Of a stretch of 64,000 nucleotides of DNA, positions 25,112 through 33,271 are shown one piece after another (the stretch's first letter is position 1; each line of letters starts with the position of its first letter). Origin of the DNA: an uncultured Coriobacteriales bacterium. Its GTDB lineage: Bacteria > Actinomycetota > Coriobacteriia > Coriobacteriales > QAMH01. The notes below the pieces were generated by a model that ran no database searches, was not told where the DNA came from, and saw only the letters and a program-made list of their open reading frames with translations. Where the stretch lies: the NCBI GenBank assembly GCA_934646835.1, contig CAKUES010000011.1, forward strand, positions 1 to 64,000, read 5' to 3'. The position numbers and the translations under genes were made by a program.

Positions 25112-25139
25112 AATAATAACATCTAGCGAGAATAATAAC
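25112..25139 (-). promoter_or_regulatory. Direct repeats, possible LytTR operator
   Basis: GTTATTATT occurs twice on the minus strand (25131-25139 and 25112-25120) with a 19-bp period, in the AT-rich gap just upstream of the regulator. LytTR proteins bind paired 9-bp direct repeats roughly two helical turns apart; the period here is slightly shorter than usual. Confidence 0.4.
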
Positions 25140-25190
25140 GCAAATAGATAACCTTTATCGAGCACTCGTCCAAACAGCGAGGTCAGGGCC

Positions 25191-26534
25191 TTACTCGAAG
25201 CTGTTCAGCAGCGCGTCAAGGGACTCGACTTTCTCCTTCTTGGTCTCCTTGAGCGCATCGCAGAGGCTGAGGTACACCGTGGTGCCCTCGCCGTAGGTGC
25301 TCTCGATGCGCATGCCGCTCATGTTGCCAAAGTAGCCCTTGAGTCGCGCGTTGACGTTTTGGAGCGCGATGCCCATGCCCGTCTTGGAGCCACCGGTGAT
25401 GACGTTGCCCAAACGCTCTGGTTTGATGCCGACGCCGTCGTCTTGCACCACGATAATGGCGTTGTCGCCCTCACGGCGCAAGGTGACCGTCAAGTGCAGG
25501 GTGCTGCCATCCTCGCGTCTGCCGTGGCCGACCGCGTTCTCGACGAGCGGCTGGAGGATGAAGGCGGGGACGCGCAAGTCGCCCAGACCGTCTTGGTCCT
25601 CGACGCTCATCTCGACGGACTCATCGCCAAAGCGAGCACGCTGGAACATGAGATAGCGCTCTGTCTGCTCAACCTCACTCGACAGCGGGATGAGGTCCTC
25701 GCTGTTCTCCAAAAGGCGGCGGTAGTACACGGCAAACTCGCGCAGCATCGTGCGCGCCTTGTTGGGATCCGTGCGCGTATAGCTGGCGATCGTGTTGATG
25801 GTGTTGAAGAGGAAGTGCGGATTAATCTGCGCCTGCAGGGCCTTGAGCTCCATGCGGGCCGCGAGCTCTGACTGCTGCTCGAGGTAGCTCAAGGAGAGCT
25901 GCGTGGACAGCAGCTGGCCAAAGCCCTCTGCCATGGCGAGCTGGTCCTCGTCCATGCGGGCGGTGTTGGTGTAATAGAACTTGAGCGTGCCGACGATGTT
26001 CTTGTTGACGATAAGCGGAACGATGATGGCACCTTTGATCTTGGCACCGTCGCCCTCAAAGCCCAGGGCGTTTGCCGTCTCGACCACGCGCGTCTGGCCG
26101 TCCTCGAGCGTCTCCAAAGTCACAAGGGTCTTGATACTCGTACCTTGCTCGTGGTTCTTGCGGTCGACACCGGAGAAGCCCAAGATCACCTTGCGGTCCG
26201 TGATGGCGACGCTGCAGGCAGTGACGGAGGTAAGCAGCAAGTCGCAAACCGCCTGCGCGGATGCTTGATTCAAACCCTGGCGCATGAACTTGACAGTCTC
26301 GCTTGCCAAAGAAAGCGTGCGGTTGTTGGTGTTGGCGCGCACGTGAACGTCCTGCCCGGACTCGACGAGCGCGATGATGCTCAGGATGACCATGCCGATG
26401 ATGGCCGCCACGCCAACCGCGGGAGACACGACGTTGTCAGAAAGAATGACGCTGTAGATGGTCACCGCGCTCAAGATGACATATGCGATGCACATGATGA
26501 CGAACGCTGCGATTTTCTTGGGATCGCTCTCCAT
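25191..26534 (-). CDS. LytS/YehU-type sensor histidine kinase
   Basis: Membrane sensor for the LytTR regulator. The 447-residue protein has two to three N-terminal spans (about 8-65), a GAF-like domain (about 85-225, with KVILGFSGVDRKNHEQ), the His_kinase motif LKALQAQINPHFLFNTI (His phosphoacceptor in NPHFLFN), and a C-terminal ATPase domain with ENAVGHGRR, DDGVG and TGMGIALQNVN. ATG 26534 follows GAGGAGG; the upstream extension of the frame overlaps a terminator hairpin. It is transcribed toward the regulator gene, which starts 114 nt later. Confidence 0.92.
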   Translation of the reverse strand: MESDPKKIAAFVIMCIAYVILSAVTIYSVILSDNVVSPAVGVAAIIGMVILSIIALVESGQDVHVRANTNNRTLSLASETVKFMRQGLNQASAQAVCDLLLTSVTACSVAITDRKVILGFSGVDRKNHEQGTSIKTLVTLETLEDGQTRVVETANALGFEGDGAKIKGAIIVPLIVNKNIVGTLKFYYTNTARMDEDQLAMAEGFGQLLSTQLSLSYLEQQSELAARMELKALQAQINPHFLFNTINTIASYTRTDPNKARTMLREFAVYYRRLLENSEDLIPLSSEVEQTERYLMFQRARFGDESVEMSVEDQDGLGDLRVPAFILQPLVENAVGHGRREDGSTLHLTVTLRREGDNAIIVVQDDGVGIKPERLGNVITGGSKTGMGIALQNVNARLKGYFGNMSGMRIESTYGEGTTVYLSLCDALKETKKEKVESLDALLNSFE

Positions 26535-26560
26535 AGGGCCACGCCTCCTCACATATAAAC

Positions 26561-26593
26561 ACGCAGGGGCGGAATAGCTTCCGTCCCTGCGTC
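26561..26593 (-). terminator. Hairpin between glycosyltransferase-like gene and sensor kinase
   Basis: ACGCAGGGGCGGA faces TCCGTCCCTGCGT (one mismatch) around a short loop. The minus strand continues GTTTATATG. Probably ends the upstream gene's transcript. Confidence 0.6.
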
Positions 26594-26657
26594 GCAATTC
26601 TTCAAGACGGGACAAGTCCGCGCCTCTTGCAGTATAGCAATCAAACGTGCGGCGTGC

Positions 26658-27908
26658 CTAATCCACAGACACCGCGCTGAAGCGACCCGTAAAGGCCGGG
26701 TTGCCGCTTTGGACATGGCGTGCGCCGGAAAGCTGCGTCGCCAAGGGTGTGCAATCCCAAAGACCGCGAACCAACATCGGCCACTGTCGCTGGAACTCGA
26801 AGTAGCGGCTGCAGTTGTCGCGCGCGTACTCCGCCGCCTTCTTGCGGCCGGAGCGGGCGATCCTGAAGTACTCGCCGTGCTCGCTTGCACCGATAGCGCT
26901 CATCAGGCTCGTGATGAGCGCCTTGCGGCTGACCTTGCCAGTCATCCACTCGCCCGGATAGGGCTGCATGGTGCTTGGCTCGACGCGCATGAGGTCGATC
27001 TGTGCCTTGGCAAACTCGACCTTGCGACCTTCGTAATACCAGCGGATGACGTCCTGCTCGAAGTTGGCGGCCATGTCGCGGCGCTCGTCCGGCATGCGCT
27101 GCACGCTGAACTTGTTGTCCAGCCACACGTCTTGGTGGTACATGCGGCAGTTGATGACGTAGTCGGTGTCCTCGCCGCGGGTAATCCACGGGTCAAAGCT
27201 CACGCTGCCGAAGGTCTCCGCATGAAGCACGAGGCAGCTCGCGCTGGCGGTGTTGGCACGCGACAGGCGCGGACCCTCGAGGGCGGGCTTGAGGTAGGCA
27301 TTGAAGCTGGCTGCTTTGTTCCAGCTGGAGCGGTACCAACGCTTGTCCGGACGGGCAAGACGTTCGCCCTCTGCGTCGAAGTAGTAGCCGGTCTTGGCCG
27401 TGACCAGACCGCCGTTGGGCGTCTGGGCACCGATGCCGAAGAGAGCGCGCTCGAGGAAGTCCGGGCGGTCGACGACGACATCGTCGGACATGAAGATCAC
27501 CGTGTCGTGGCCAAAAATCGACGCAGCCAGAATACCGAGGTTGCGGATGGCGCCATAGCCGTTGAGCGTCGCACAAGACGCGAGCGCGCCCATGCCGACC
27601 TGCTCCATGCGGCGGTGGATATGGCGAAGCTCAGGCGCCGCGACCATGGCAAGCTCCATCTCCGGGAAGTTGGAGAGGATGCCGCGCACGCGCTCCGCCG
27701 CCTGGTTCTCCGCGCCGCCCTCTGCAGCGACGAGGACGACGACGCGCCCGAGCCCGTCAACCTTCTTGAGGGACTCGAGGCAGCGGCCGAGGTTGCCCGG
27801 CTTGTCCACAGGAGTAGCGTAATCGAAGATGGGACCCGAGGCAGCGCCGGCGGAGCTGCGTCGAGGACACCAGAATGTTGGGATGACGATAACGGGGTTC
27901 AAGTTCAT
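26658..27908 (-). CDS. Glycosyltransferase-like protein of GT-A type
   Basis: The 416-residue protein starts NPVIVIPTFWCPRR and contains the diagnostic FMSDDVVVDRPDF segment (DD metal-site analogue), GYGAIRNLGI and WITRGEDTDYVIN (catalytic-type acidic loop), as in family 2 enzymes that scan for new glycosyl acceptors. No membrane spans are evident, so it is a cytosolic or peripheral enzyme. No sugar-synthesis genes are next to it; neighbours are the sensor kinase downstream and rnr upstream. Acceptor and donor unknown. Confidence 0.8.
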   Translation of the reverse strand: MNLNPVIVIPTFWCPRRSSAGAASGPIFDYATPVDKPGNLGRCLESLKKVDGLGRVVVLVAAEGGAENQAAERVRGILSNFPEMELAMVAAPELRHIHRRMEQVGMGALASCATLNGYGAIRNLGILAASIFGHDTVIFMSDDVVVDRPDFLERALFGIGAQTPNGGLVTAKTGYYFDAEGERLARPDKRWYRSSWNKAASFNAYLKPALEGPRLSRANTASASCLVLHAETFGSVSFDPWITRGEDTDYVINCRMYHQDVWLDNKFSVQRMPDERRDMAANFEQDVIRWYYEGRKVEFAKAQIDLMRVEPSTMQPYPGEWMTGKVSRKALITSLMSAIGASEHGEYFRIARSGRKKAAEYARDNCSRYFEFQRQWPMLVRGLWDCTPLATQLSGARHVQSGNPAFTGRFSAVSVD

Positions 27909-28070
27909 AGAGACGTGTTTCCTCTTTCACATTGACGATTCCGTGCTCAAAGAGATTACCACCAGCATGCGACGCAAGTGCGCGGCTTCACAGTATGAGC
28001 AAATTGAGCGCCGCATCCGGGAAAGTAGTCTGCCGCCGCGACAACCCCGCCTTCCTGGATGCCGGCGCCC

Positions 28071-30020
28071 CTACAGCTCGAAGTCGATGCTGCGATCGCG
28101 CATGTCGACCTGCTTGAGGCGCACCTTGACGCGCTGGCCGAGCCGGTAGGTCCTGCCTGTCTCCTCGCCCATGAGGGTCTGGAGCTTCGGGTCGAACTGG
28201 AAGTGCTCGCTGTGGACCGGATCGAAGCCGACGAAGCCCTCCGCCGTGTTGTCCAAGCGGACGAAGAACCCGTGGGAGTGCACTGAGGAGATGGTCCCCA
28301 CGAAGCTCTCCCCTATCTTGCCTGACATGTAGTCGCAGATCTTGAGATTGACGCTGTCACGCTCCGCGGCCTCTGCCACGCGCTCCATCTTGCTCGCGTG
28401 CTCTGCTAGCCAGTCAAGCTGCCCCTCCATGCTCTCCGGGTCCTTGAGGATGCGGTGGACCATGAGATCGGGGTAGCGGCGGATGGGGCTGGTGAAGTGG
28501 CAGTAGTGTTCGCTTGCCAGGCCAAAATGTCTCTGGGGAAGCGTGCTGTAGCGTGCGCGCTCCATGCTGCGCAAGACCATGCTGTCGACGAGGTCGCACT
28601 CCGGCCTGCTGCGCGCCTGCTCGAGCAGGGCCTGATACGCCATGGGGTCACCCTTACCCAGACCCTGGATCGTGTAGCCGAGCTCCTTGAGGACAGGGAG
28701 CAGGGTCTCGAGCGACTTGGGGCGCGGGCTCTCGTGGATGCGATAGACGCAAGGCAGCTTCTTGCGGAAGAGATGGCCGGCAACGCACTCGTTGGCGGCG
28801 ATCATGGCCTCCTCGATCATCGAGGTCGCGTCGTTTTTGACGCGCAGGTCGATGCGCTCGACCTTGCCTTCAGCATCGAGGATGGGCTTTGCCTCCGCAC
28901 CGTCGAAGTCCAGTGCGCCGCGCTCGTTGCGCTTGGCGAGGATCTTCACCGCAAGCTCGTGGAACTCGGCGAGCTTTGCCGAGTACGGGTCGCGTGCCTC
29001 AGGGGTGTCGACCCCCTCGTCAAGAGCGTCGAGAATCGCCTGGGCCTCATCGTAGCTAAAGCGACGACGGCTGCAGATGACGCTGGGATGGATCTGGTAC
29101 TTCTTGAGGTTCGCATCCTCGTCGAAATACATGTCGCAGGTCATCGCGCGGCGGTCATCGCCGGGCCTCAGGCTGCAGATGTCGTTGCTGAGCTCCTCTG
29201 GCAGCATGGGCAGCACGCGGTCGACCAAATAGACGCTCGTCGCGCGGTCGCGCGCGCAGATGTCGATGCTGGAATCCCACTCAACGTAGCTGGAGACGTC
29301 TGCGATATGGACGCCCAGGCGTGTAAGGCCCTCGACGTGGTCGAGGCTGATCGCATCGTCGAAGTCCTTGGCGTCCGCCGGGTCGATGGTGAAGACGTCG
29401 CGGCTGCGCAGGTCGTGGCGCCCGCGCTCTTCAAGCGCGCCGGCGATATCAGCTTCCATCGAGCGTGCCTGCTCAAGCGCCTGCGGAGAGAACTCCGTCT
29501 TGAGGCCGTGGTCGTGGATAACGATGTCCACATCGATTCCCGGCAGGCCCTTGTCGCCCAAGACCTCCACGATATAACCCGTGGCCGCAGCCTTGTTGGT
29601 GGGGTAGTTGACGATGCGCGCCAAGACGATGTCGCCGTCTTTGGCCTGAGGACACTCGCGCAAGTCAACGAAAACGTCATGCTGGACCCTCGGGTCCTGG
29701 GGCACGACCGCCGCGAGCGGGTCGTGGACGACCAGCTCACCGACGACGTACTCGAGCGCGCGCCTGTGAACACGGACGACAACGGCCTCGCGCCGCTTGC
29801 CCGCACCGCGCACGTTGCTGCGCGGGCGCACCTCGACGACGTCGCCGTTCATCGCGCCGCCTATGCGGTTGGCAGGGATGTAGTAAGAGCCCTCCTGCGT
29901 CTCAACAAAGCCGTAGCCCTCGTGGTTGATGTCAATGCGGCCCAGCGGGCAGTTGCCCGCAATGCGGCTGGAGTGGCGGCGGCCCTTCCTGTTCTCGTGC
30001 TTCTTGTGGTGCTTTGCCAT
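28071..30020 (-). CDS. rnr: Ribonuclease R (RNB-family exoribonuclease)
   Basis: Processive 3'-5' exoribonuclease that degrades structured RNA and takes part in rRNA quality control. The 649-residue chain has a basic N-terminus (MAKHHKKHENRKGRRHSSR), a cold-shock domain (about 28-90), the RNB catalytic domain with DPADAKDFDDAIS (four-Asp active site) and HIADVSSYV, then an S1 domain (about 570-649, FVGTISSVHSHGFFVRLDN). Shorter than E. coli RNase R by its lack of a long helical tail. Its ATG overlaps the previous stop as TAATG. Confidence 0.95.
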   Translation of the reverse strand: MAKHHKKHENRKGRRHSSRIAGNCPLGRIDINHEGYGFVETQEGSYYIPANRIGGAMNGDVVEVRPRSNVRGAGKRREAVVVRVHRRALEYVVGELVVHDPLAAVVPQDPRVQHDVFVDLRECPQAKDGDIVLARIVNYPTNKAAATGYIVEVLGDKGLPGIDVDIVIHDHGLKTEFSPQALEQARSMEADIAGALEERGRHDLRSRDVFTIDPADAKDFDDAISLDHVEGLTRLGVHIADVSSYVEWDSSIDICARDRATSVYLVDRVLPMLPEELSNDICSLRPGDDRRAMTCDMYFDEDANLKKYQIHPSVICSRRRFSYDEAQAILDALDEGVDTPEARDPYSAKLAEFHELAVKILAKRNERGALDFDGAEAKPILDAEGKVERIDLRVKNDATSMIEEAMIAANECVAGHLFRKKLPCVYRIHESPRPKSLETLLPVLKELGYTIQGLGKGDPMAYQALLEQARSRPECDLVDSMVLRSMERARYSTLPQRHFGLASEHYCHFTSPIRRYPDLMVHRILKDPESMEGQLDWLAEHASKMERVAEAAERDSVNLKICDYMSGKIGESFVGTISSVHSHGFFVRLDNTAEGFVGFDPVHSEHFQFDPKLQTLMGEETGRTYRLGQRVKVRLKQVDMRDRSIDFEL

Positions 30021-31009
30021 TACTTAGATGCCTTGTCGAACTCTTCCTTGAAGGCGGAGAACATTCCACCCGCTTTCTTCAAATGGGCGCCCACGGCCTT
30101 TGCCGCAGCGTCGATGTCGCTTTCCTCGGATGCTGCCTCGCTCTTCTTGGCAGCAGCAGAGCTGGCATCCTTCACCTCGACGTTTTCTGCCTGGGCAGGC
30201 TCCTCGTCGGAGTTCTTGAGCTTGCCGATAGCCTGGCCGAGCTTGTAGGCGCCGCTGTTGATGGCGTCGCCCGCCTTGCTGCCGAGCTCGGACGCTTTCT
30301 CACTCGCGCCAGAGTCCTTGAGCTTGCCACCCACCTTCTCCTTGACGCTTGCGATGGCCTCGCCAGCGGCATAGGCGGTGTCCTCGATGTTCTGGGCCGC
30401 CCTGTCGCTAATGGCCTCTTGGTTCTCCGACATCTTATGGCTTCCCTTGGCCCAAGCCTCGCCCGCCTTGGCGGCCACGCCGCCGTTGACGACGACTTCC
30501 TCGGGCTGGATGTCTGCCACGATGGCCTGGGCATCCGGGTCGTAACCGCGTAGTTTGTCAACCACGATGTCCGCAGAGCCGAGCAGCGCACGGTTGATGT
30601 CGCCGGAGGACACATCGATAGACTCGATCTTGAGGTCGTCACCGAGGACGATGTTGGAGATCAGGCCCAAGTTCGCCCCCTCGAGGTTGCGAACGGCCAT
30701 GTTGTCCCAGATGATGCACTTGTCCATGTCGATGCCGAGGCGCTTGCAGGCTCCGTTGTCCCACGCCTCGTCATCAGCCAACTCGAGCAAGATGTCGCCC
30801 GACTCCGTGAGGGAGATCTTGTCGAGCGCCGCAAAGCGGTCCTTGCGCTTGAACATCCACAGCAAGTCAGGTCGTTTGACGGTGATGGCCACGGCCTGCG
30901 GCTTGGAGGGATGGAAGATCACGTTGCGAACGCGACCGTATTTCTTCGTCCTGCCCTTCTTGGAAACGACATAGACCTTGAGCTTGTGGGCGTCTTTTGT
31001 CTGAAGCAT
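30020..31009 (-). CDS. PRC-barrel domain protein
   Basis: 329 residues from the ATG at 31009, which has CGAGGAG in front. The first half contains two PRC-barrel-like repeats (about 1-80 and 95-165, with VYVVSKKGRTKKYGRVRNVIFHP and LEGANLGLISNIVLGDDLKIE), folds that bind RNA or proteins in ribosome maturation and photosynthetic proteins. The second half is a long Ala/Lys/Glu-rich helix (about 195-329), like a stress or LEA-type coil. Coupled to rnr by TAATG. Exact role unknown; linkage to rnr hints at RNA handling. Confidence 0.8.
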   Translation of the reverse strand: MLQTKDAHKLKVYVVSKKGRTKKYGRVRNVIFHPSKPQAVAITVKRPDLLWMFKRKDRFAALDKISLTESGDILLELADDEAWDNGACKRLGIDMDKCIIWDNMAVRNLEGANLGLISNIVLGDDLKIESIDVSSGDINRALLGSADIVVDKLRGYDPDAQAIVADIQPEEVVVNGGVAAKAGEAWAKGSHKMSENQEAISDRAAQNIEDTAYAAGEAIASVKEKVGGKLKDSGASEKASELGSKAGDAINSGAYKLGQAIGKLKNSDEEPAQAENVEVKDASSAAAKKSEAASEESDIDAAAKAVGAHLKKAGGMFSAFKEEFDKASK

Positions 31010-31048
31010 GGCTCTCCTCGCCGTCTTTGATAGCGCGATAAAAGAAAC

Positions 31049-31073
31049 GGGGACGCACGTAGGCATCCCCGCA
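31049..31073 (-). terminator. Terminator-like hairpin between YtxH gene and PRC-barrel gene
   Basis: CGGGGACGC faces GCATCCCCG with a bulge; minus strand continues TTTCTTTTATC. It would reduce read-through from the YtxH gene into the PRC-barrel gene. Confidence 0.7.
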
Positions 31074-31094
31074 GCAACCGTACAAGGTTAGGCT

Positions 31095-31541
31095 CTAGTT
31101 GTACCAACCAGAGTTCTGAGAGGTCGCCTCCTCGGCAGGCTCCTCGACCTCGTCCACGGCATCGACGTGATCGGCGTTAGGCTCGGCCTGCTCGTCGACG
31201 ATGTCGTCGATATCCTCAACGTCGGCCTCGACGGGCGTTGCCGTGGCGTGGTTGCGGGTGATCTGCTCTGCCAGGGCGTCACGGGCCTGGGCGATCTTCG
31301 CCTTGATGTCGTCGGTCTCCGGCTTTGCCTGGGCAGCCTTGCTGCTTACCTTGGAGTACGCATCCTCCGCAGCGTCGACGATGGGCTCTGCTGCAGTGCG
31401 GATGGGTTCCGGAGCGCGGTCTGCGACATCCTCGATCTTGTCCGTGAGCAGCTGGCGCGTCTCCTTGCCGGTACGAGGAGCAAACAGAAGTGCGGCAGCA
31501 GCGCCGGTGGCTGCGCCGAGAAGGAACCTGAACTTACCCAT
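31095..31541 (-). CDS. YtxH-like domain protein
   Basis: 148 residues starting MGKFRFLLGAATGAAAALLFAPRTGKETR, the YtxH signature: a short glycine/alanine hydrophobic segment ending in LLFAP-x-SG/TGKE, followed by a soluble helical tail. The C-terminal part (about 100-148) is strongly acidic (DVEDIDDIVDEQAEP). YtxH proteins are membrane-associated general stress proteins of unknown activity. Good AAAGGG site before the ATG. Confidence 0.82.
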   Translation of the reverse strand: MGKFRFLLGAATGAAAALLFAPRTGKETRQLLTDKIEDVADRAPEPIRTAAEPIVDAAEDAYSKVSSKAAQAKPETDDIKAKIAQARDALAEQITRNHATATPVEADVEDIDDIVDEQAEPNADHVDAVDEVEEPAEEATSQNSGWYN

Positions 31542-31653
31542 GATGCACCCTTTCTGGTGGGGGATGAGCTTATGTCACTAGGCTACCACCTCGCAAGGCG
31601 ACCCGCGGCAAAATCCACTTACTCGACACCACATTGAAACGATAGCGCCACGT

Positions 31654-31686
31654 AAAAAGAGAGCCCGCCGCAAGGGCAGGCTCTCT
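31654..31686 (-). terminator. Terminator after the 198-residue unknown gene
   Basis: AAGAGAGCC pairs with GGCTCTCTT around a small inner loop, followed on the minus strand by TTTTTACG; 26 nt after the stop. Confidence 0.85.
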
Positions 31687-31711
31687 TGGTCTCACTGCAG
31701 GCAGCTTGCGG

Positions 31712-32308
31712 CTAGGCGCGGCCGAAGTGCTGGACGATCAGGCTCGTGAACGTCGCGTGCTGGGCGTTGTCGAGATGCAGGCTCTCCTTGAGCTGCTCGG
31801 TCGGCTCGACCAGGAAGTAGAACACCGGATCACCGGGCAGATACCACTCGCCGTCGATCTTGCAGATGCGGCAACCCATGGCAGCCTTGGCGCCGGGAAC
31901 CACAGAGTGGGCCAGGCCCTCGTTGTGGATCGCGTAGCGCTCGCCAGTCTCCGCCTCCTCGAGGGTGGTGATGTTGAGCAGCGGGGCAACGCCGTCAACC
32001 CAGAAGATAGCGCAGAACTGGGACTCGACGACCTGCTTGAGCTCTGCGACGAGAGCGGGGTCTGCGTCCGCGGGAGGGTTCGTAGCGTAAGATTTGGCCA
32101 GCGTCATGCCCGGCTCGACCTCGTAGTCGAACAAGAACCACTCGAGGAAGAGGGACTGGGTCAGCTCCTCGCCCATGTTGCGGGGCGCGATGCCGATCTC
32201 CGACACGAACTGCTTGGATGCCTTTGCGGCAAGCTTCTTGGACTTTGCCATGTCAGAAGCGATGAAGTAATCAAGAACCTCAGCATAGTTGAGGGAAGGT
32301 GCAGACAT
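31712..32308 (-). CDS. Conserved hypothetical protein, 198 residues
   Basis: I do not recognise a family. The soluble chain starts MSAPSLNYAEVLDYF after an AGGAG site 8 nt upstream of ATG 32308 (an ATG 18 nt earlier overlaps that site). It contains MGEELTQSLFLEWFLFDYEVEPG, CAIFWVDGVAPLLNI and MGCRICKIDGEWYLPGDPVFYFL, so a globular alpha/beta protein with no spans or signal peptide. It is flanked by terminators and is monocistronic. Confidence 0.75.
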   Translation of the reverse strand: MSAPSLNYAEVLDYFIASDMAKSKKLAAKASKQFVSEIGIAPRNMGEELTQSLFLEWFLFDYEVEPGMTLAKSYATNPPADADPALVAELKQVVESQFCAIFWVDGVAPLLNITTLEEAETGERYAIHNEGLAHSVVPGAKAAMGCRICKIDGEWYLPGDPVFYFLVEPTEQLKESLHLDNAQHATFTSLIVQHFGRA

Positions 32309-32469
32309 TGGTGAAACTCCTATCATGATATTTGCTCGCCATAGGATACCTTATCCATGTCCTAAGGAGAATCATCCCCTTTGGAAACAAGCCTTACCAC
32401 TATAGCCAAAGTCCCGTGGATTGCCTAATTATTGTTGTCAAACTATCAACTGCACATGAAAAGCCCACA

Positions 32470-32507
32470 GAATGAGACCGTCGCTGTGGCGAGCGGCGGT
32501 CTCATTC
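32470..32507 (-). terminator. Terminator of the que operon
   Basis: GAATGAGACCG faces CGGTCTCATTC (11 bp) around a 16-nt loop that itself contains TCGC/GCGA. The minus strand continues TGTGGGCTTTTC. Lies 130 nt after the queF stop, beyond repeat copy 3. Confidence 0.7.
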
Positions 32508-32521
32508 TCCTTTGCGAGCCT

Positions 32522-32579
32522 AGGGAAGCGCTGATCATGCAAGGTTTGTGGGGAGGGGCAGGGTCCCTCCCCTACGATG
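32522..32579. repeat. Dispersed GC-rich palindromic repeat, copy 3
   Basis: GAAGCG, 19-nt spacer, GGGGAGGGGCAGGGTCCCTC then CCCTACGATGG. The spacer includes GATCATGCAAGG, close to copy 4. Core stem has one G-T pair as in copy 1. Confidence 0.8.
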
Positions 32580-32639
32580 GGCAAGCTTGCAGCGGTTTGC
32601 TAATCGTATGCTGCGGTATTTGCTTTACCCAGCGATTCT

Positions 32640-33131
32640 CTAGCGGTTGTCGACCTTCTCCGGGTAGAGGTCGTGGTTGGCAAGGCGCGTCCAGGCAAGC
32701 TCCTCCCACTTAGTGCCCGGCTTGCCGTAGTTGCAATACGGGTCGATGGAGATGCCGCCCCTCGGCGTGAACTTGCCCCAGACCTCGATGTACTTGGGGT
32801 CCATGAGCGCGACGAGGTCCTTCATGATCTTGTTGACGCAGTCCTCGTGGAAGTCGCCATGGTTGCGGAAGGAGAAGAGGTAGAGCTTGAGGCTCTTGCT
32901 CTCAACCATGCGCACGTCGGGCACGTAGGAGATGTAGATCGTCGCAAAGTCGGGCTGACCCGTGATGGGACACAAGCTCGTGAACTCAGGGCAGTTGAAC
33001 TTGACGAAGTAGTCGTTGCCGGGGTGCTTGTTCTCGAAGGTCTCGAGCACGGCAGGGTCGTAGTCTTGCGGATAGCGCGTGTTCTGGTTGCCGAGGAGCT
33101 GCAGGCCCTCGGTCTCGCGGGAATCGGTCAT
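32640..33131 (-). CDS. queF: preQ0 reductase (NADPH-dependent 7-cyano-7-deazaguanine reductase)
   Basis: Reduces preQ0 to preQ1 in queuosine synthesis. The 163-residue, unimodular form starts MTDSRETEGLQLLG and has the catalytic Cys in FTSLCPITGQPDF with the Asp 7 residues on, the ESKSLKLYLFSFRN NADPH-binding motif, and GDFHEDC. ATG 33131 follows AAAGGA. It lies downstream of queC, separated by the long inverted repeat (copy 4), so part of its transcript may be processed or attenuated there. Confidence 0.96.
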   Translation of the reverse strand: MTDSRETEGLQLLGNQNTRYPQDYDPAVLETFENKHPGNDYFVKFNCPEFTSLCPITGQPDFATIYISYVPDVRMVESKSLKLYLFSFRNHGDFHEDCVNKIMKDLVALMDPKYIEVWGKFTPRGGISIDPYCNYGKPGTKWEELAWTRLANHDLYPEKVDNR

Positions 33132-33175
33132 AGTCGGTCCTTTCAGGGAATGGTTGCTTGTGGGGAGAGGTGCCT

Positions 33176-33247
33176 GGGGAAGCGCTGGTTGTTGCAAGGA
33201 TCATGGGGAGGGACCCTGTCCCTCCCCATGATCCTTGCAACAACCAG
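33176..33247. repeat. Dispersed palindromic repeat, copy 4, as a 63-bp inverted repeat
   Basis: Arms 33185-33213 and 33219-33247 (29 bp each, perfect) with a 5-nt loop. The left half is the common repeat (GAAGCG, spacer, GGGGAGGGA). The right half is its exact reverse complement instead of the usual CCTACGATG, and the loop is inverted (CCT in place of AGG). On RNA this gives a very stable hairpin between queC and queF. Confidence 0.9.
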
Positions 33248-33271
33248 AGTCTCCCTAGGGTTTAGCTCTCT

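Larger units (their letters stand above)
32309..32639. other. 331-nt intergenic region between queF and the unknown gene
   Basis: No gene is supported. It holds the promoter side of the 198-residue gene (unidentified), the queF terminator at 32470-32507 and copy 3 of the dispersed palindromic repeat at 32522-32579. A short open frame over the repeat (containing WGGAGSLPYD) is an artefact of repeat composition. Confidence 0.7.

Noticed and set aside
28455..30248. Long open frame opposite rnr
   Set aside because: Same reasoning; rnr carries clear RNB and S1 domains on the other strand.
32432..32713. Small ORF containing WGGAGSLPYD
   Set aside because: The peptide is produced by translation of the palindromic repeat, and similar peptides arise from other copies; it overlaps queF antisense.
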